A DNA stretch of 64,000 nucleotides from Sphingobacteriales bacterium (GCA_016706405.1 JADJJT010000002.1:1240001-1304000), one strand, 5' to 3'; counted from the stretch's first letter, positions 31,801-39,101 are shown. A program made the numbers and translations. The notes: generated from the sequence alone by a model not told the origin.

Positions 31801-32751
31801 CCAGCCTTAGACAGCGATATTGATGCCACAGGCCGTACACCCAATTTTACCTTGTTTGCCCCCACTACCGATCTTGACCTCGATGCTGGGTATATGTTTA
31901 ACTCGCTTTGCGAAGGGGCACAGGCCTACTTAGATGAAGTTTGTAAAAACGAACCCGATTTCAGCTACTATTTAGGTATGTACATAGAACAAGGTACCGC
32001 TCCTTACACCATATCCGGAAACGTATTAAATACCACCATAGCGGCTATGGGCGCTGTGCCCGAAGTTGGCCCTGTTGCTCCCGATATCGCCTATCAGGTA
32101 CTTATTTTAGATGCCAATAATTGTTTGATGGGCAATTTTACAGGGCAACCCAACTGTAAACCGGTTTTGGCCATACCACCCGCTATTCAATTAACAGGAG
32201 ACGTGGCCGAATTAGGTAATAATTTATACTGGCAAATTGCCGACGACGAGGGCGATAATATTAGTTGCACTTTGTGGCGCATGACCTCCGGAGGAGATGT
32301 TAACCAGTTTGAGGTTTTAAATACCCAAACTATGAAGCCTAAAGCAGGCGAACAGCAATTCGCCTTTTTTGATGCCAATGCCGTTGAAGGTGCCAACTAC
32401 TACCGTGTTACTGTTCTTGATAGCGAGGGTAAAACCGCCGAGTCAAATATTATTGCCCTATTGCGCGGAAATGGCCAATTCGACATCTTGCAGGTAATGC
32501 CACAACCAGCTACCGATGCTATTGCTATTCGCTATTTTATTCCGGACGGCATGCAAAACAATGATATGCAACTATATGCCTACGACGTAACAGGCCGTTT
32601 GGTGTTCCAAAACCAACATCCGGATGAAAATACACAAGCAGGCATCCATCAAACTAATATAGATGTGCGCCATTGGGCAGCCGGAACCTATTTGCTAACC
32701 CTTACCAATGCCAACCAAACCCGTACCGTTAAAGTGGTTGTTATTGAGTAA
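19894..32751 (+). CDS. Giant surface protein (4285 residues) with 27 four-Cys repeats and a T9SS sorting domain
   Basis: Secreted, T9SS-sorted giant, probably an adhesin or filament. Signal peptide 1-27 (ends TTTYA). A cysteine-rich N-terminal region follows (about 28-450). Residues about 450-1600 hold SprB-like modules ('GG..PY...' with GTYTV..D..GC endings), including a longer repeat seen three or four times (IFLSTxPAPG...GPGTF...Y...DxxGCQ). Residues 1616-3885 are 27 tandem modules of about 84 residues, each with four conserved cysteines (pattern CDL...C...SGxxTYxI...AGTYxLGPYxNG...C...DC). Residues 3890-4000 form an SdrD B-like domain (IGNRVFNDANGNGVQDPTE). The sorting domain starts near 4197 (VMPQPATDAIAIRYF ... 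LYAYDVTGRLVF ... AAGTYLLTL). The N-terminal part resembles the gliding adhesin SprB in style; the four-Cys module is not one I can name. Promoter at 19747; terminator at 32773. Confidence 0.93.
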   Translation: MNQALPKVKSLATILLVLFFAATTTYAENPPYAKIVSGPNLVGSNYEFLFRLDPNDMPDCGGFNYDCNVNGFGIDNVDIHWFLYANSDCSACDLQGIEVQNGLIAHGFWGTNCTVGSTAVGSSCASPGGCDNLLQIPASQLCIGTTYTLFAYAMNPDYDKGVADNSNVGPGPWRCCNGNPSIGNLDGMEDCTLPDGSGWLNPSYPQTLNFTITGQPTAPNFSVATNLNNNQTITCGFTLNTTLTTSPTNGCIESSLVYQIKLNGVVVATATSNCTDGSEILTINKELIACPGNPGCIPNANQLKVNCGANTIRWEAYQTCTSAAIASQDYAFVVGCPEADKLTVTTTDQILCAGESGTVQVENPANIVIPYAGGSYHIHWNNANPYNNPNLNHLGAGTSFTLTNNGTYPYNTLMTFTGTIWEDFSDSAPPGCEEFAGGNATMVMLAPIEAVTNEQACSYNSIDISANGGLPDYDSSPYTFDATSAGLGTNNTGQFSGFVPQGTYPVIITDQAGCQTTIDVEIFNPINVNVNTITCSTFNTFTLQVSGGQPAHPNYNNLALYEVSSNIDGFLGNCNTSGLFTATGLSSGNHTITVSYEYIDPYGVATGIMCSQTVTIEVYDPFSITLSTDPCDFQEKVKITGVNGGRSPLETQGGGFPGAIYTIFLSTTPAPGAVNDVSSTPATLSGPGTFLNVAAGNYYVVLQDDRGCQYSVPVTVTENNETYTISQIPTGCTWNKATIQTTGGQPGSWVYYLYNLGAPFDDGATDITTPVTPNTISPGVYQGSFTGISGGQYTVYAENSTGCTVISMTVGIYNPLNLTEINQCVDGQIYTTGSGGYAGASWNSTSFTYKLFQGGTLLATNNTGIFTGLSVGTYTVEVNDNNPDVPGGCTKTLNVQVYTPMSITANGSGACTGGNTVTVNTVAGGKSPYVIYLSTIPAPGGIPNVSSTPATLTGPGTFSNVASGSYHVILSDARGCQVSVPVTLTGQAPVISTPALTCTNPPNNTAIVNVTNGAPDWDFYLYTNTGSFDPLNPENAGNGWLATDIGTGGNDYTGNFTGIAPGTYKVWGLDANNCQVGPQTVKVRGPLVITASASGNCGQGGTVTINSVSGGSDPNVFAGASYTIFLSTFPAPGGIQNVSTTPPTLSGPGTFTNVPNGNYYAILQDNLGCQASVPVIVTGNPGTLTATQANCNTPPNTAQATATGGTPDWDFYLYQFTGSFDPLNPTNPVNGWVASDLGVGGNDYTGNFMGINPGTYKIWAIDNSGCVAGPVTVTVSAALVITGSYNCQNNLVTVNNVDGGHDPDIFSGAGLYDIFLSTLPAPGAIPNVSSTPPVLHGPGTFSGVASGNYYLVVEDDLGCQASIPIAVNQNQPITLLPFDNCKSNQFSVQASGPGWTFYLYTSTGTFVPSDPQNAGNGWLQTQNGDANGKATFTNVSTGSYVVYSLNNSGCPGQPLTVNIVAYPELVVTNNTTLCDYGILNIGATGGSTPYLFKLFKNGILVAQNNNGYFSGLNTGTYSVTVTDALGCTKTLNNLVVTVAIPLDIVEPYSCADGIVAIGGVAPYIYELYTPGFNPTLIETNTDGKFDVPPGMYLLVVTDANGCSVSQIINCEDIPECDLEVSATVDCLNDNEYTVTLIISGIGEYTIQYNTTTLTNKPAGTYTFTLPNGSYDISITSEDIPNCVQVIPVTEDCLETCDLTVAATTECIDTETFGAFITITGQGLYNITDGIHAPYTNATAGTYTFGPYDNGNYNVVVTKTDDATCTETVTVADDCTVECDLAATVSTSCFSGGQFVASVTITGSGTYNLDDGVNILYNIDAGTYNLGLFDQGNYTITVTSTADPTCVTILPMNVICCDLEATIATDCTDDGLYNVVLTITGSGTYKVVHNGQTDTGLDAGTYEYTGYDDEDAPVTFVVTSETDASCKQTLTAEANCFDCVLNASAATFCIDNYTFETEITISGEGLYTISEGSTVYHSGVGAGVWEVGPLTNGMHNISVVSGSNPDCTTVVPINENCYQCNLSVSQNINCTNGLEFTITLTIVGPGTYTVDDGIHTPQTGKKGTVVVGPFPNGNYTITITNEETSDCFEVLTGTQDCFECDLTASATTECQDDDFYFVDLIISGTGTFTVTNFNTPAFTGLAPGTYTFGPYANDETYEFGVISEEDPNCQTVVEGTETCFDCQLPTVADVDCVSDKSGYMVTFVLEGTATYTIYDGINAPQTFSAGPVTLGPYSNGTYSITIINNADPDCFTTLNGAADCYLCDLTASTNIICNDDNTNYNITLNVGGTGVYNVTTNFGVILTNITAGTYTLGPVPNGSYLVNVASPVEANCRVSLAGVKDCTPEFNCDVQATANTICEGQESYNLEVILSGTDTYVMTDGVNPPLTGLTAGTYSLGPIANGNYNLTIISEANPECFTSLGGFYDCEDPIICDPVATALPTCLTLTTYEVTVTLAGTGTFTLTDGINTPITNATAGAYVLGPLTNGAYSIVITNEADPNCQVVLNGTKTCNYDCVLNVVALPDCLPNQTYMVKLTIEGNSTYTITDGIHSPLIGVSAGSTTIGPFENAQIFNITVSNENNPFCFQTVSGLKSCGVQQECTLDADLTLNCDGNSPTATLVLNGLSTYDINLNGSGQDIDGAVAGTYTFTLGNGNNQNIEIQDTEKEDCYTDFEINKDCPDCDLSATSFTECQPDGSYIYHIIITGSGLYNIQVNDFEGNNFSKNNAPAGEYTFTGLTSDTHVAEISQVGNPNGCSVQLQENHDCTVEQSCDLSIMANAVCTSNSQYEIHLTIVGSYNYDVEVENDEVLTNVPAGDYVLGPYNDGEIDITVSAAGAEQLADCVTSMEIAKDCDLNCDLIVSYEPICEGNTNYNMLVHIAGSSVYDILVGGGPPEFNDVPAGDYIVGPFDDDGNFQFVVRLGTGGGNQSCRFEFFGEVDCVVNTSCDMEAVATTTCVDAGDSFTGTLVISGTDTYTIIYNQTDTIKGLSAGTYNFGPYPNGPYSAFVQNETNPVCFSYLSGSVFCEPPPTCDLDVAVAPVCNSDNTAFDLAVTISGSSTYSLFKENVLLKSGIIAGTETIGTYTNNGQYNVKVVDEALSACVQEFSGIYACAVPPPCDISASIDSVVCFEEANSYAVHLTLNGSSTYTINFDGQTVTGVTAATAGWYSYTYNDENSIILQVVDEKNENCQVNLLKTLPCFLPPPCDINVTNKFVCLNDDEYNLEITISGSSTYNIWEGDYPGNLVQQFEENVPAGVYTVGPFNNGEYDMVIMDSENPECNTDYTGTWYCEPSECDLSYTVATECHDDGTYDLIITISGSSEYRLRVRDGGLGGNEVYDEINPAGTYTIKNLTQFLYYVNIADVNFQQGCYFGNEGSMDCTPPGTCNLNATPQIDCLSQDEFNINLNITGPSTYNVQISNSPDLFNQPAGSYVLGPFDLPQDADYQFLVTDVNDPTCFVGSSGFVNCEIDPSCDLLTEVSLLCNEKTAGYAVSITITGSSTYNITTNFGAPLNGVTAGTYPLGNSTLLNYEITVQDVNFAACVNTISGAKDCTEPPFNCDINLSTATDCLGDNTYNVTLTLAGTGTYTVMDQNGSKLANVSAGNLTMGPYPNGSFSITAVSNIDATCTQTITGIKDCTPIPECNLTTNILGITCLDETTYEITLSISGGSTYLIADGQHPDITITGGGEVKLGPFNNGQYSIKVTDTQYTDCFKTLAGIRDCANPIECDLGVQSSATCTGGNEFEVELLITGSAVYNITDGVHPPVFDQTAGTVILPGYVSGDYTLHIADKNNTACAIDIPVSQTCNELPPCDIVVNTVETCLGAGDFQLEIALAGSSTYNITDGVSTILSGVTEGKYILPVMSGQTYFVQIIDIANDGCNLIVSGEVFCDATKSAIGNRVFNDANGNGVQDPTEGGLEGVTVYLYTTDNNLVATTITDVNGFYLFNNLDLGSYYISVGILPSYIISPANAGGNPALDSDIDATGRTPNFTLFAPTTDLDLDAGYMFNSLCEGAQAYLDEVCKNEPDFSYYLGMYIEQGTAPYTISGNVLNTTIAAMGAVPEVGPVAPDIAYQVLILDANNCLMGNFTGQPNCKPVLAIPPAIQLTGDVAELGNNLYWQIADDEGDNISCTLWRMTSGGDVNQFEVLNTQTMKPKAGEQQFAFFDANAVEGANYYRVTVLDSEGKTAESNIIALLRGNGQFDILQVMPQPATDAIAIRYFIPDGMQNNDMQLYAYDVTGRLVFQNQHPDENTQAGIHQTNIDVRHWAAGTYLLTLTNANQTRTVKVVVIE
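24739..31548 (+). repeat. 27 tandem copies of an ~84-residue four-cysteine module (in-gene)
   Basis: Counting the CDL-type starts in the translation gives 27 modules over 2270 residues. Consensus by eye: CDLxAxxxxxC-x(4)-YxVxLTIxGxGTY-xIxDG-x-AGTYxLGPYxNGxYxIxV-x-PxC-xxxLxGxKDC. Cysteines 1, 2, 3 and 4 are kept in essentially every copy, which suggests two disulfides per module. At DNA level copies are clearly diverged, so the array is old and kept by selection rather than freshly expanded. Confidence 0.9.
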
Positions 32752-32772
32752 AGAATTAATTGGATTTATTTG

Positions 32773-32818
32773 AAAAACGCTATCTGCTTGTGTTTGTAAA
32801 GTAGGTGGCGTTTTTCTT
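32773..32818 (+). terminator. Rho-independent terminator of the giant repeat protein
   Basis: AAAAACGCTATCTGCTT pairs with AAGTAGGTGGCGTTTTT over 17 positions, with G-U wobbles and no gaps, a nine-base loop and a following T-rich tail. It begins 21 bp after the stop codon. Confidence 0.85.
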
Positions 32819-32872
32819 TTGTGAACCTGTATCTTTAGGGTAGTTTTGCCGTAATTTTACCGTTGCGTTTTC

Positions 32873-32965
32873 TTCCGGATATTGTCTGAACCACTGATTT
32901 AGCGGATTAACGGATTAGCAAGATTTTGCACAATCCCCTACTCGGAGGGGCGCAGGGGTGGGTTG
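32873..32965 (+). repeat. Dispersed 93-bp repeat, left copy bracketing the T9SS island
   Basis: Starts TTCCGGATATTGTCTGAACC and ends GGGGCGCAGGGGTGGGTT. The first 46 bases are identical to 45435-45480 and the whole unit is the same length in both copies, in the same orientation. A degenerate third copy is at about 35948-35990. Confidence 0.85.
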
Positions 32966-32981
32966 CTCCTCCGTAGGGGCA

Positions 32982-34484
32982 TTACTGCACAATTAGCTTA
33001 TAAAAATAGGCATAATCTGGCAAATGCGCATAATAAACGCCTTTGGGTAGGTCGGTTACGGAAAAAGCGGTTTCGGTATTAGTTAGCGGTACTTTTTTAA
33101 CTACTACTCCTTGGGTATTGTAAAGTAGTAAAGTGGCGTTTTGCTGGGCAGGATTATATTGCAAAAATTTACACTGTACCATATTGGTAGCTGGGTTGGG
33201 GGTAAGGGTAACAACTCCCCCTAACCCCCTCAAAGCGGGGGAATTTGCTCCTTGTTGTGGAGGCGGTTCAATAGCGGTGTTAATAATGGTGCTATCGCAG
33301 TTTACCTGCCAACAGATATTACCATCGGCATCAAATTTAAGCAACCAACCCATTTGAGGCGAAGGATATAGTTTAAAACCCGCCGCTATACAACCGCCAT
33401 CGCTGGTGGGCGTTACATCGCGCAGGTAGTTGTCGTGCGATGCTGATGTTTGCACAGTTTTAACCCAAACCGTATCGCAATTTGCCGTTAAACGCATAAC
33501 CATACCCGCAGGGTTAGCGGTATTATCTTTGGCACTATACCCTGCTAACCAATACCCATTATCAATGCCCTTTACAATAGGGATTGCATACCCCGCCACT
33601 TCGCTAATGTTGTCATATTTTTTAAGGGGACCTACGAGATTAAAAGCTGTATCAATCAAGCTAATTACAGGGTAGTATTGTTTTGCTTTGTGTACGCCAT
33701 AAATTAAAAAGTATAAATTTTGGTAAACGGTTAAAAGACCTGCTCCGTTAGCCTCGCTACCGCCAAAATCTTTATATTCAAGTTTTTCGCCATTGTGGTT
33801 AATTTTTACTAAATAGGCTTGGTAGTCTTTATCTTTATGGTAGCCATAGCCTGCCAATATATACCCGTCGCCGCCAACGGCAGGCACTACCGACATAGCC
33901 GCACTATTGCCGTAGTTGCTAAGACTATAAGTATTCTCCCACACAAAACCGCCAATACTATCTATTTTAAGGGCATACATATAAGATATTTCATTGACTA
34001 ATTGAGTGCCACCTACTATTAAAAAACCCTTATCATTTGTTGGTATTATTTCATAAACCAGTTGCAATCCTATTTTTTCATAAGTCTTTTTTAATAAAAT
34101 ATTTCCCGAAATATCAAATTTTATAACCATAACATCGTAGGCGTAATTTGGGTTGCTGTTTTTAGCATCAAAAGTAGCAATAAATACGCTGTCGCTTAGT
34201 TGCAATAATTGCCCCCTGCCAGATAAACTATGCCCTTCAAAAGAGGTATTTAGTAAATGAAAATTGGTAATATTACCCGCTTGGTTTAGTAACCAAAAGC
34301 CTATATATCCATATTTTGAATTGCCCGATGACCCAAATGCTAAATAGGTGGTTTCGTTTAACTGTCGTGCTGCAGTAAAAAATATTTGTGAGGTATCATT
34401 GGTATATAATTTGTTAAAAACAGATTGTGCTGCTACTGCTGTATGCCACCAAACTAAGGCTGCGACAAATATAAGTTTATACAT
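32982..34484 (-). CDS. Propeller-like secreted protein with T9SS sorting domain (copy B)
   Basis: A 500-residue cargo with a signal peptide at 1-19 (ends AVAAQ). It has a series of WD/kelch-style blades (SIGGFVWENTYSL, DGGCIAAGFKLYPSPQMGWL, FDADGNICWQVNCDS) and a C-terminal type A sorting domain (LTPNPATNMVQ, LLYNTQGVVVKK, LPKGVYYAHL). The body is nearly identical to the protein at 37588-39042, especially residues 135-410. The sorting domains are unrelated in sequence, so the tail was exchanged. Between body and tail lies an in-frame insertion encoded by a CCCCCTAACCCCC-type palindrome (33211-33253). It lies directly downstream of the truncated giant at 34557, separated by a terminator hairpin, the same order as in copy A. 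Confidence 0.88.
   Translation of the reverse strand: MYKLIFVAALVWWHTAVAAQSVFNKLYTNDTSQIFFTAARQLNETTYLAFGSSGNSKYGYIGFWLLNQAGNITNFHLLNTSFEGHSLSGRGQLLQLSDSVFIATFDAKNSNPNYAYDVMVIKFDISGNILLKKTYEKIGLQLVYEIIPTNDKGFLIVGGTQLVNEISYMYALKIDSIGGFVWENTYSLSNYGNSAAMSVVPAVGGDGYILAGYGYHKDKDYQAYLVKINHNGEKLEYKDFGGSEANGAGLLTVYQNLYFLIYGVHKAKQYYPVISLIDTAFNLVGPLKKYDNISEVAGYAIPIVKGIDNGYWLAGYSAKDNTANPAGMVMRLTANCDTVWVKTVQTSASHDNYLRDVTPTSDGGCIAAGFKLYPSPQMGWLLKFDADGNICWQVNCDSTIINTAIEPPPQQGANSPALRGLGGVVTLTPNPATNMVQCKFLQYNPAQQNATLLLYNTQGVVVKKVPLTNTETAFSVTDLPKGVYYAHLPDYAYFYKLIVQ
33211..33253. repeat. Palindromic repeat inserted in-frame in a coding linker
   Basis: CCCCCTAACCCCCTCAAAGC followed by GGGGGAATT forms a hairpin of the C-rich/G-rich kind that is scattered through many Bacteroidota genomes, usually between genes. 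Here it encodes the linker QQGANSPALRGLGGVV just before the sorting domain of copy B. The homologous protein at 37588 lacks it. Confidence 0.65.
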
Positions 34485-34515
34485 AATTAAATTGTTTTTT
34501 AGTAGTTAATAAAGA

Positions 34516-34543
34516 GTGTAGGGCAGCAATCACCGCCCTACAC
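34516..34543 (-). terminator. Terminator hairpin upstream of propeller copy B
   Basis: GTGTAGGGC and GCCCTACAC flank a 10-base loop. On the minus strand the stem is followed by a TTTATTA-type tail. An identical stem and loop occurs at 39074-39101 in the duplicated unit. Confidence 0.7.
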
Positions 34544-34556
34544 GGCTAGAACCTAG

Positions 34557-35930
34557 TTATTTAATAACTGCTATTTTTGCCATAAGCGTATTGCTGTTCG
34601 GCGAATACCAATAAATATAATATACCCCTGCTGTTAATTGTGGGGTGGCTACCAAAGTTTGCTCGTGGCTAACGGGTATTTGCAACAATAACATACCTTT
34701 GGTATTATATATTTGTAACAATCCTTCGGCAGAGGGCGTTTCAACGGTAAAACTGCTGTGGGTAGGGTTGGGGTAAACTTTTAGCGCGTTACTTGCGTTA
34801 TGGGGCATGGTTTGCGATTTTTTTCCGGCAATAGCGGGTATATATACTTGCCTATTGTATAGGGTATTATTAAAACACGCCAAGTATTGTTGCGCTACCA
34901 TAGTGCCAAAACTGCCCATAAGGGTATCGGCTTGCTGCTGCATAGTGGGTACACAACTGCTATTGGTTGGCAAGGCTGCCACCCAAGGGCTATAAATTTG
35001 GCGCAACGCTTGCGCCTGCGGTTGGGAATTGCTGCCTACCAAACCCCAATAATGCGCGGCACTATCGGCGTGGTTTTGCAGGGTATAATGCGCCATTAAT
35101 GCAGTATTATTGACAATATTGGGGTGGCTGCGCTGCCAATGTATGGCAGCGGCGGTATTGCCTTGCGCCACATAATTTTGTACTAAGGCATTGCCCAAAT
35201 TGGTAGCATAAGTACCCGTTTGGCTCATTTGGTTTTGTATAATTGCTGCCAACCCTTGGGGTGTTTGTGCAAAACTACTTTGACAATATTCGCCAAATCC
35301 GGTACAAGGAACGTCTTTATTTACAATTCCGGAAATTAAGGTAGGTTCAAAGGTTGCGGGGTCGTTTTGTTCGTAATGCACTACTACGGTATCAAGCCCC
35401 AGGTTTAAAATGTGGTAGTTGGCGGTATCGGCTTCGGTATGCCAGTATTCGTGTAGGGGGGCGTTGTTATTGGGGTCATTAAAGTCGCAAACACCTTGTT
35501 CTTTTAGGTTTGCCAAATTTATAATGCCTGTTTCGGGGTCTAAGGCATGGGCAATTAACCAGTCGGCTTTGTTTTGGTTGTTGTATTGGTTGCAGTCTAA
35601 TTCAAGTGCTTGGTTGTCGCCGAGTAGTAAATTGGCTGCCCAAAAACTGCCCTCAAAAGCATTGCGTTTAATGGTTCCGCCGCCTAAGCCCGAGTTTAGC
35701 GTAATAATGCCGTGGGTGGCGTTATACTGTAGGCTGTCTTTGCTAAACACGTTGCCCTCTATATTAAACGCCTTACTGCCGTAGTTTAAAATGCCGTAGG
35801 CTTGGTAAATAATCTCGTCGGTTTGGGCTGTTTCAATACTTGGTATTTGTGTAAACGTATTTTGCCGTATTTGGCTAAAACCGTTGCCGTTAAGGGTTAC
35901 GCCGCGCTGGGTTTGGGTAAAAAGTATCAT
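34557..35930 (-). pseudogene. 5'-truncated duplicate of the metzincin/beta-helix giant
   Basis: A 457-residue frame nearly identical to the last ~440 residues of the 2053-residue protein at 39115-45276. It includes the right-handed beta-helix end (GVTLNGNGFSQIRQNTFTQI, IEGNVFSKDSLQYNATHGII) and the sorting domain (LKVYPNPTHSSFTVETPSAE ... LTAGVYYIYW). It lacks the protease, Ig-like and most helix domains and has no signal peptide, so it is unlikely to be exported as it stands. Homology to the full gene stops abruptly at about 35920. A degenerate copy of the dispersed repeat begins about 25 bp beyond (35948-35990), suggesting a repeat-associated rearrangement. Confidence 0.85.
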
Positions 35931-36011
35931 GATTTTAAGGTTTTTCGTCTGAATTATGATTTGTAGGATTAAATGATAAATAGGATTTCGATTGTAAATT
36001 ATCCGGATTAT

Positions 36012-37530
36012 TTACTGTACCACTAATTTACCCGATGACAACACTTTATAGGGTGTTTTGACTTGCCAAGTGTATAACCCTTTTTTGGGTAAAGGTTCAA
36101 TACTGCATGTATTCAATACATTTAATAACATGTTATAAGCTACTTTTCGACCTTGCTCATCATAAAATTCTAATACCGCCTCTAAGATTTGTGGAGGTAG
36201 GGTATATTGTATTTGTATTGGCTGGTTTAAATTAACCGGATTTGGGCTAAGGATAATATTTGCTTTGCTTTTTATAGGGTGGCTAACGGAAGTATTTATT
36301 AAGGTAGAATCGCAATTAGGCAAACCACAGGTATAACCTAAACTATCTGTTTTTACCAACCACGCAGTATTTGGAATACTAAAATTAAACCCAGCTAAAA
36401 TAAAACCACCATCTTCGCATTGCCTAATATCTCTTATATAATCGTCATCGGGTAGCCCTGTAGCTATGGGTCTTTTCCATAAAGTATCGCCACTACTGTT
36501 AAATTTTGTAATTTCGTTATATACGGGTATGATTGAAGAATAACTGTGTGTTGCACTATATATTTCCCCTTTTTCATCCATCCATTCAGAACTAGACCCA
36601 TAAATATCTACTTTGTTAGGCTCGTAAATTTTTTCTATCCAAAACACTTTTCCATCTTTTTTGCTCAAATGGGCATAATAAATGCCTTTTTTATACTCTT
36701 GTCCGCCCCCTGTGTTTATTAGCCCAACTAATACATAACTGGGGTAGCTACCCTGTATTTTGGGGCGTTCCATAACATGGCAACCGCCGTCGTCATAAGG
36801 GGTGCCGTAGGTTTGTTGCCATTCAATAATACCCAAACTATCGGTTTTTACGGCAAACATATCGTAACCGGTTTCTTTGTTATACCTATAACCACTAAAT
36901 ACATAACCGCTATCGCTTGTTTGTGATAAGTCAAGTACTGCAAAATTGGTTATTGCTGTTTTTTTTCGCCAAAGTGTATCGCCGTTTTCAGTTAATCGCA
37001 ATAGTTGAAAATGTGCGTTTTTTACTACGGGTATCACTTCTTGGTTGGTACCTGCCACCAAATACCCCCCTTGTTTACAGGCAATGATGTGCATACAATC
37101 ATCGTTTAAAGGGTAGGGGTATTCCTTAACCCAAACTAATTTGCCGTAGGGAGTAACCTTGCCAACAATATAATCAGTATCCCATTTTTCTTTTCCGCGT
37201 TTTGCCGTAACTAAAAAATTGCCGTCATGCCCTTTTGTTAAGGCACTACCAAAATAGGTAGTTGCAAAATCAGTAGTTTTTAATACGGTTGTATGCCATT
37301 TTATGTCGCCTTTTTTCATCGTGCTTTTGTACGTAAATTTCGTTTTCGGTGCTGTGGTGTGTTCCGGCAACTATATAATGGTTGTTTTCAATGGGTATAG
37401 CCGCAACATAACTACGGGCATAGGTAGGTTTTTCAGGGGGGTATAATTTATTAAACAAATAGCTTCCATCATTGGGTTGTGCTATGCAATAGCAGCTAAC
37501 AAAAAAATAAAAAATAAAATAGTGTTTCAT
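36012..37530 (-). CDS. Third propeller-like T9SS cargo, frameshifted near the N-terminus
   Basis: Signal peptide (MKHYFIFYFF...CIAQ) and LFNKLYPPEKPTYARSY start at 37530, matching the 'VFNKLY' start of the two paralogues. That frame runs past a T6 run on the plus strand at 37311-37316. Shortening the run by one base joins it (YVQKHDEKGDIKWHTTV) to the downstream frame, which ends at 36012, for about 505 residues. Blade motifs include SDSGYVFSGYRYNKETGYDM, ECDDGGFILAGF-like segments and LPNCDSTLINTS. The sorting domain is ILSPNPVNLNQPIQI...LEFYDEQGRKV...LPKKGLYTWQV...SGKLVVQ. It is more distant from the other two copies than they are from each other. The break is either an indel error or a real inactivation. 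Confidence 0.75.
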
Positions 37531-37587
37531 GGTGTAAAAAATAAAATAGCAGGGGCAATAATGAGGTTGCCCCTGCTTGGTTAAAGA

Positions 37588-39042
37588 TTAATGGATAATA
37601 GTAAATTTAACAGTAGTGTTATTTGCCCTCAAAAAATATGCCCCATTGGCTAAATGATTGGTAGCAAAAGTTATTGTATTGGCAGTTAGTTTTTGCTGCC
37701 AAACTAATAAACCCATACTATTATATATTTCTAAGTAAGTGCCCACTAAATCGTTGGTAGTACTAACGGTAAGGGTATGGTCGGCGGGGTTGGGGTATAA
37801 CGTTAAACCGTTTCCGGAAATGGTAGGTATAACTTGCGTAGTGGTAAGGGTGCTATCGCAGTTTACCTGCCAACAGATATTACCATCGGCATCAAATTTA
37901 AGTAACCAACCCATTTGTGGCGAAGGATACAGTTTAAAACCCGCCGCAATACAACCGCCGTCGCTGGTGGGGGTTACATCGCGCAGGTAGTTGTCGTGCG
38001 ATGGTGATGTTTGTACTGTTTTAACCCAAACCGTATCGCAATTTGCTGTAAAACGCATAACCATACCCGCAGGGTTAGCAGTATTATCTTTGGCACTATA
38101 ACCCGCTAACCAATATCCATTATCCATGCCCTTTACTATCGGAATTGCATACCCTGCTACTTCACTAATGTTGTCGTATTTTTTAAGGGGACCTACGGGG
38201 TTAAAAGATGTATCAATCAAGCTAATTACAGGGTAATATTGTTTTGCTTTGTGTACGCCATAAATTAAAAAGTATAAATTTTGGTAAACGGTTAAAAGAC
38301 CTGCTCCGTTGGCCTCGATGCCTCCAAAATCTTTATATTCAATTTTTTCGCCATTGTGGTTAATTTTTACTAAATAGGCTTGGTAGTCTTTATCTTTATG
38401 GTAGCCATAGCCTGATAGTATATACCCGTCGCCGCCAACGGCAGGCACTACCGACACAGCCGCACTATTGCCGTAATTGCTAAGACTATAAGTATTCTCC
38501 CATACAAACCCCCCAATACTATCTATTTTAAGCGCGTACATATACCCTATTTCATTTATGGCTTGTGTCCATCCGGCAATCAAATACCCGCCGTCAGAGG
38601 TGGTAATAATTTCGTGGGCGGTTTGATTATCTTGTTTTTCATACACTTTTTTTAATAAAATATTTCCCAAAATATCAAATTTTATGACCATAATATCGTC
38701 AGAATAATTTTGCTTACTACTTTTAGCATCAATGGCAGCTATAAATACGCTGTCACTTAGTTGTAATAATTGCCCTTTGCCATATAAACTATGATTCTTT
38801 TTTGCATAGTCTAATAAGTTAAATGACATTATTTTACCATTTGCATCTAATAGCCAAAAGCCCACATAGCTGCCATTAATATTATAAGTTGAGCCAAACG
38901 CAAGGTATTGGTCGCCTATTTGCCTTGCAGCAATAAAACCAATATGCGAGGTGTCGGTGGTGTATAATTTGTTAAAAACAGATTGTGCTGCTACTGCTGT
39001 ATGCCACCAAATTAAGGCTGCGACAAATATAAGTTTATACAT
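37588..39042 (-). CDS. Propeller-like secreted protein with T9SS sorting domain (copy A)
   Basis: A 484-residue cargo, paralogue of 32982-34484. Signal peptide 1-19, identical except for one residue (ALIWWHTAVAAQ against ALVWWHTAVAAQ). The blade body is conserved almost throughout up to NICWQVNCDST. After that the two diverge completely: this copy has a short linker and a sorting domain LTLYPNPADHTLTVSTTNDL ... IYNSMGLLVWQQ ... LANGAYFLRA. It lies downstream of the full-length giant on the same strand, separated by the terminator hairpin at 39074-39101. Function is unknown. Blades of this kind with a sorting domain are frequent in Bacteroidota surface proteins. Confidence 0.88.
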   Translation of the reverse strand: MYKLIFVAALIWWHTAVAAQSVFNKLYTTDTSHIGFIAARQIGDQYLAFGSTYNINGSYVGFWLLDANGKIMSFNLLDYAKKNHSLYGKGQLLQLSDSVFIAAIDAKSSKQNYSDDIMVIKFDILGNILLKKVYEKQDNQTAHEIITTSDGGYLIAGWTQAINEIGYMYALKIDSIGGFVWENTYSLSNYGNSAAVSVVPAVGGDGYILSGYGYHKDKDYQAYLVKINHNGEKIEYKDFGGIEANGAGLLTVYQNLYFLIYGVHKAKQYYPVISLIDTSFNPVGPLKKYDNISEVAGYAIPIVKGMDNGYWLAGYSAKDNTANPAGMVMRFTANCDTVWVKTVQTSPSHDNYLRDVTPTSDGGCIAAGFKLYPSPQMGWLLKFDADGNICWQVNCDSTLTTTQVIPTISGNGLTLYPNPADHTLTVSTTNDLVGTYLEIYNSMGLLVWQQKLTANTITFATNHLANGAYFLRANNTTVKFTIIH

Positions 39043-39073
39043 AATTAAATCGTTTTTTAATAGTTAATAAAAA

Positions 39074-39101
39074 GTGTAGGGCAGCAATCACCGCCCTACA
39101 C
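39074..39101 (-). terminator. Terminator hairpin between the giant and propeller copy A
   Basis: GTGTAGGGC/GCCCTACAC with a 10-base loop, followed on the minus strand by TTTTTATT. Stem and loop are identical to 34516-34543, and the flanking spacer is also duplicated. Confidence 0.75.
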
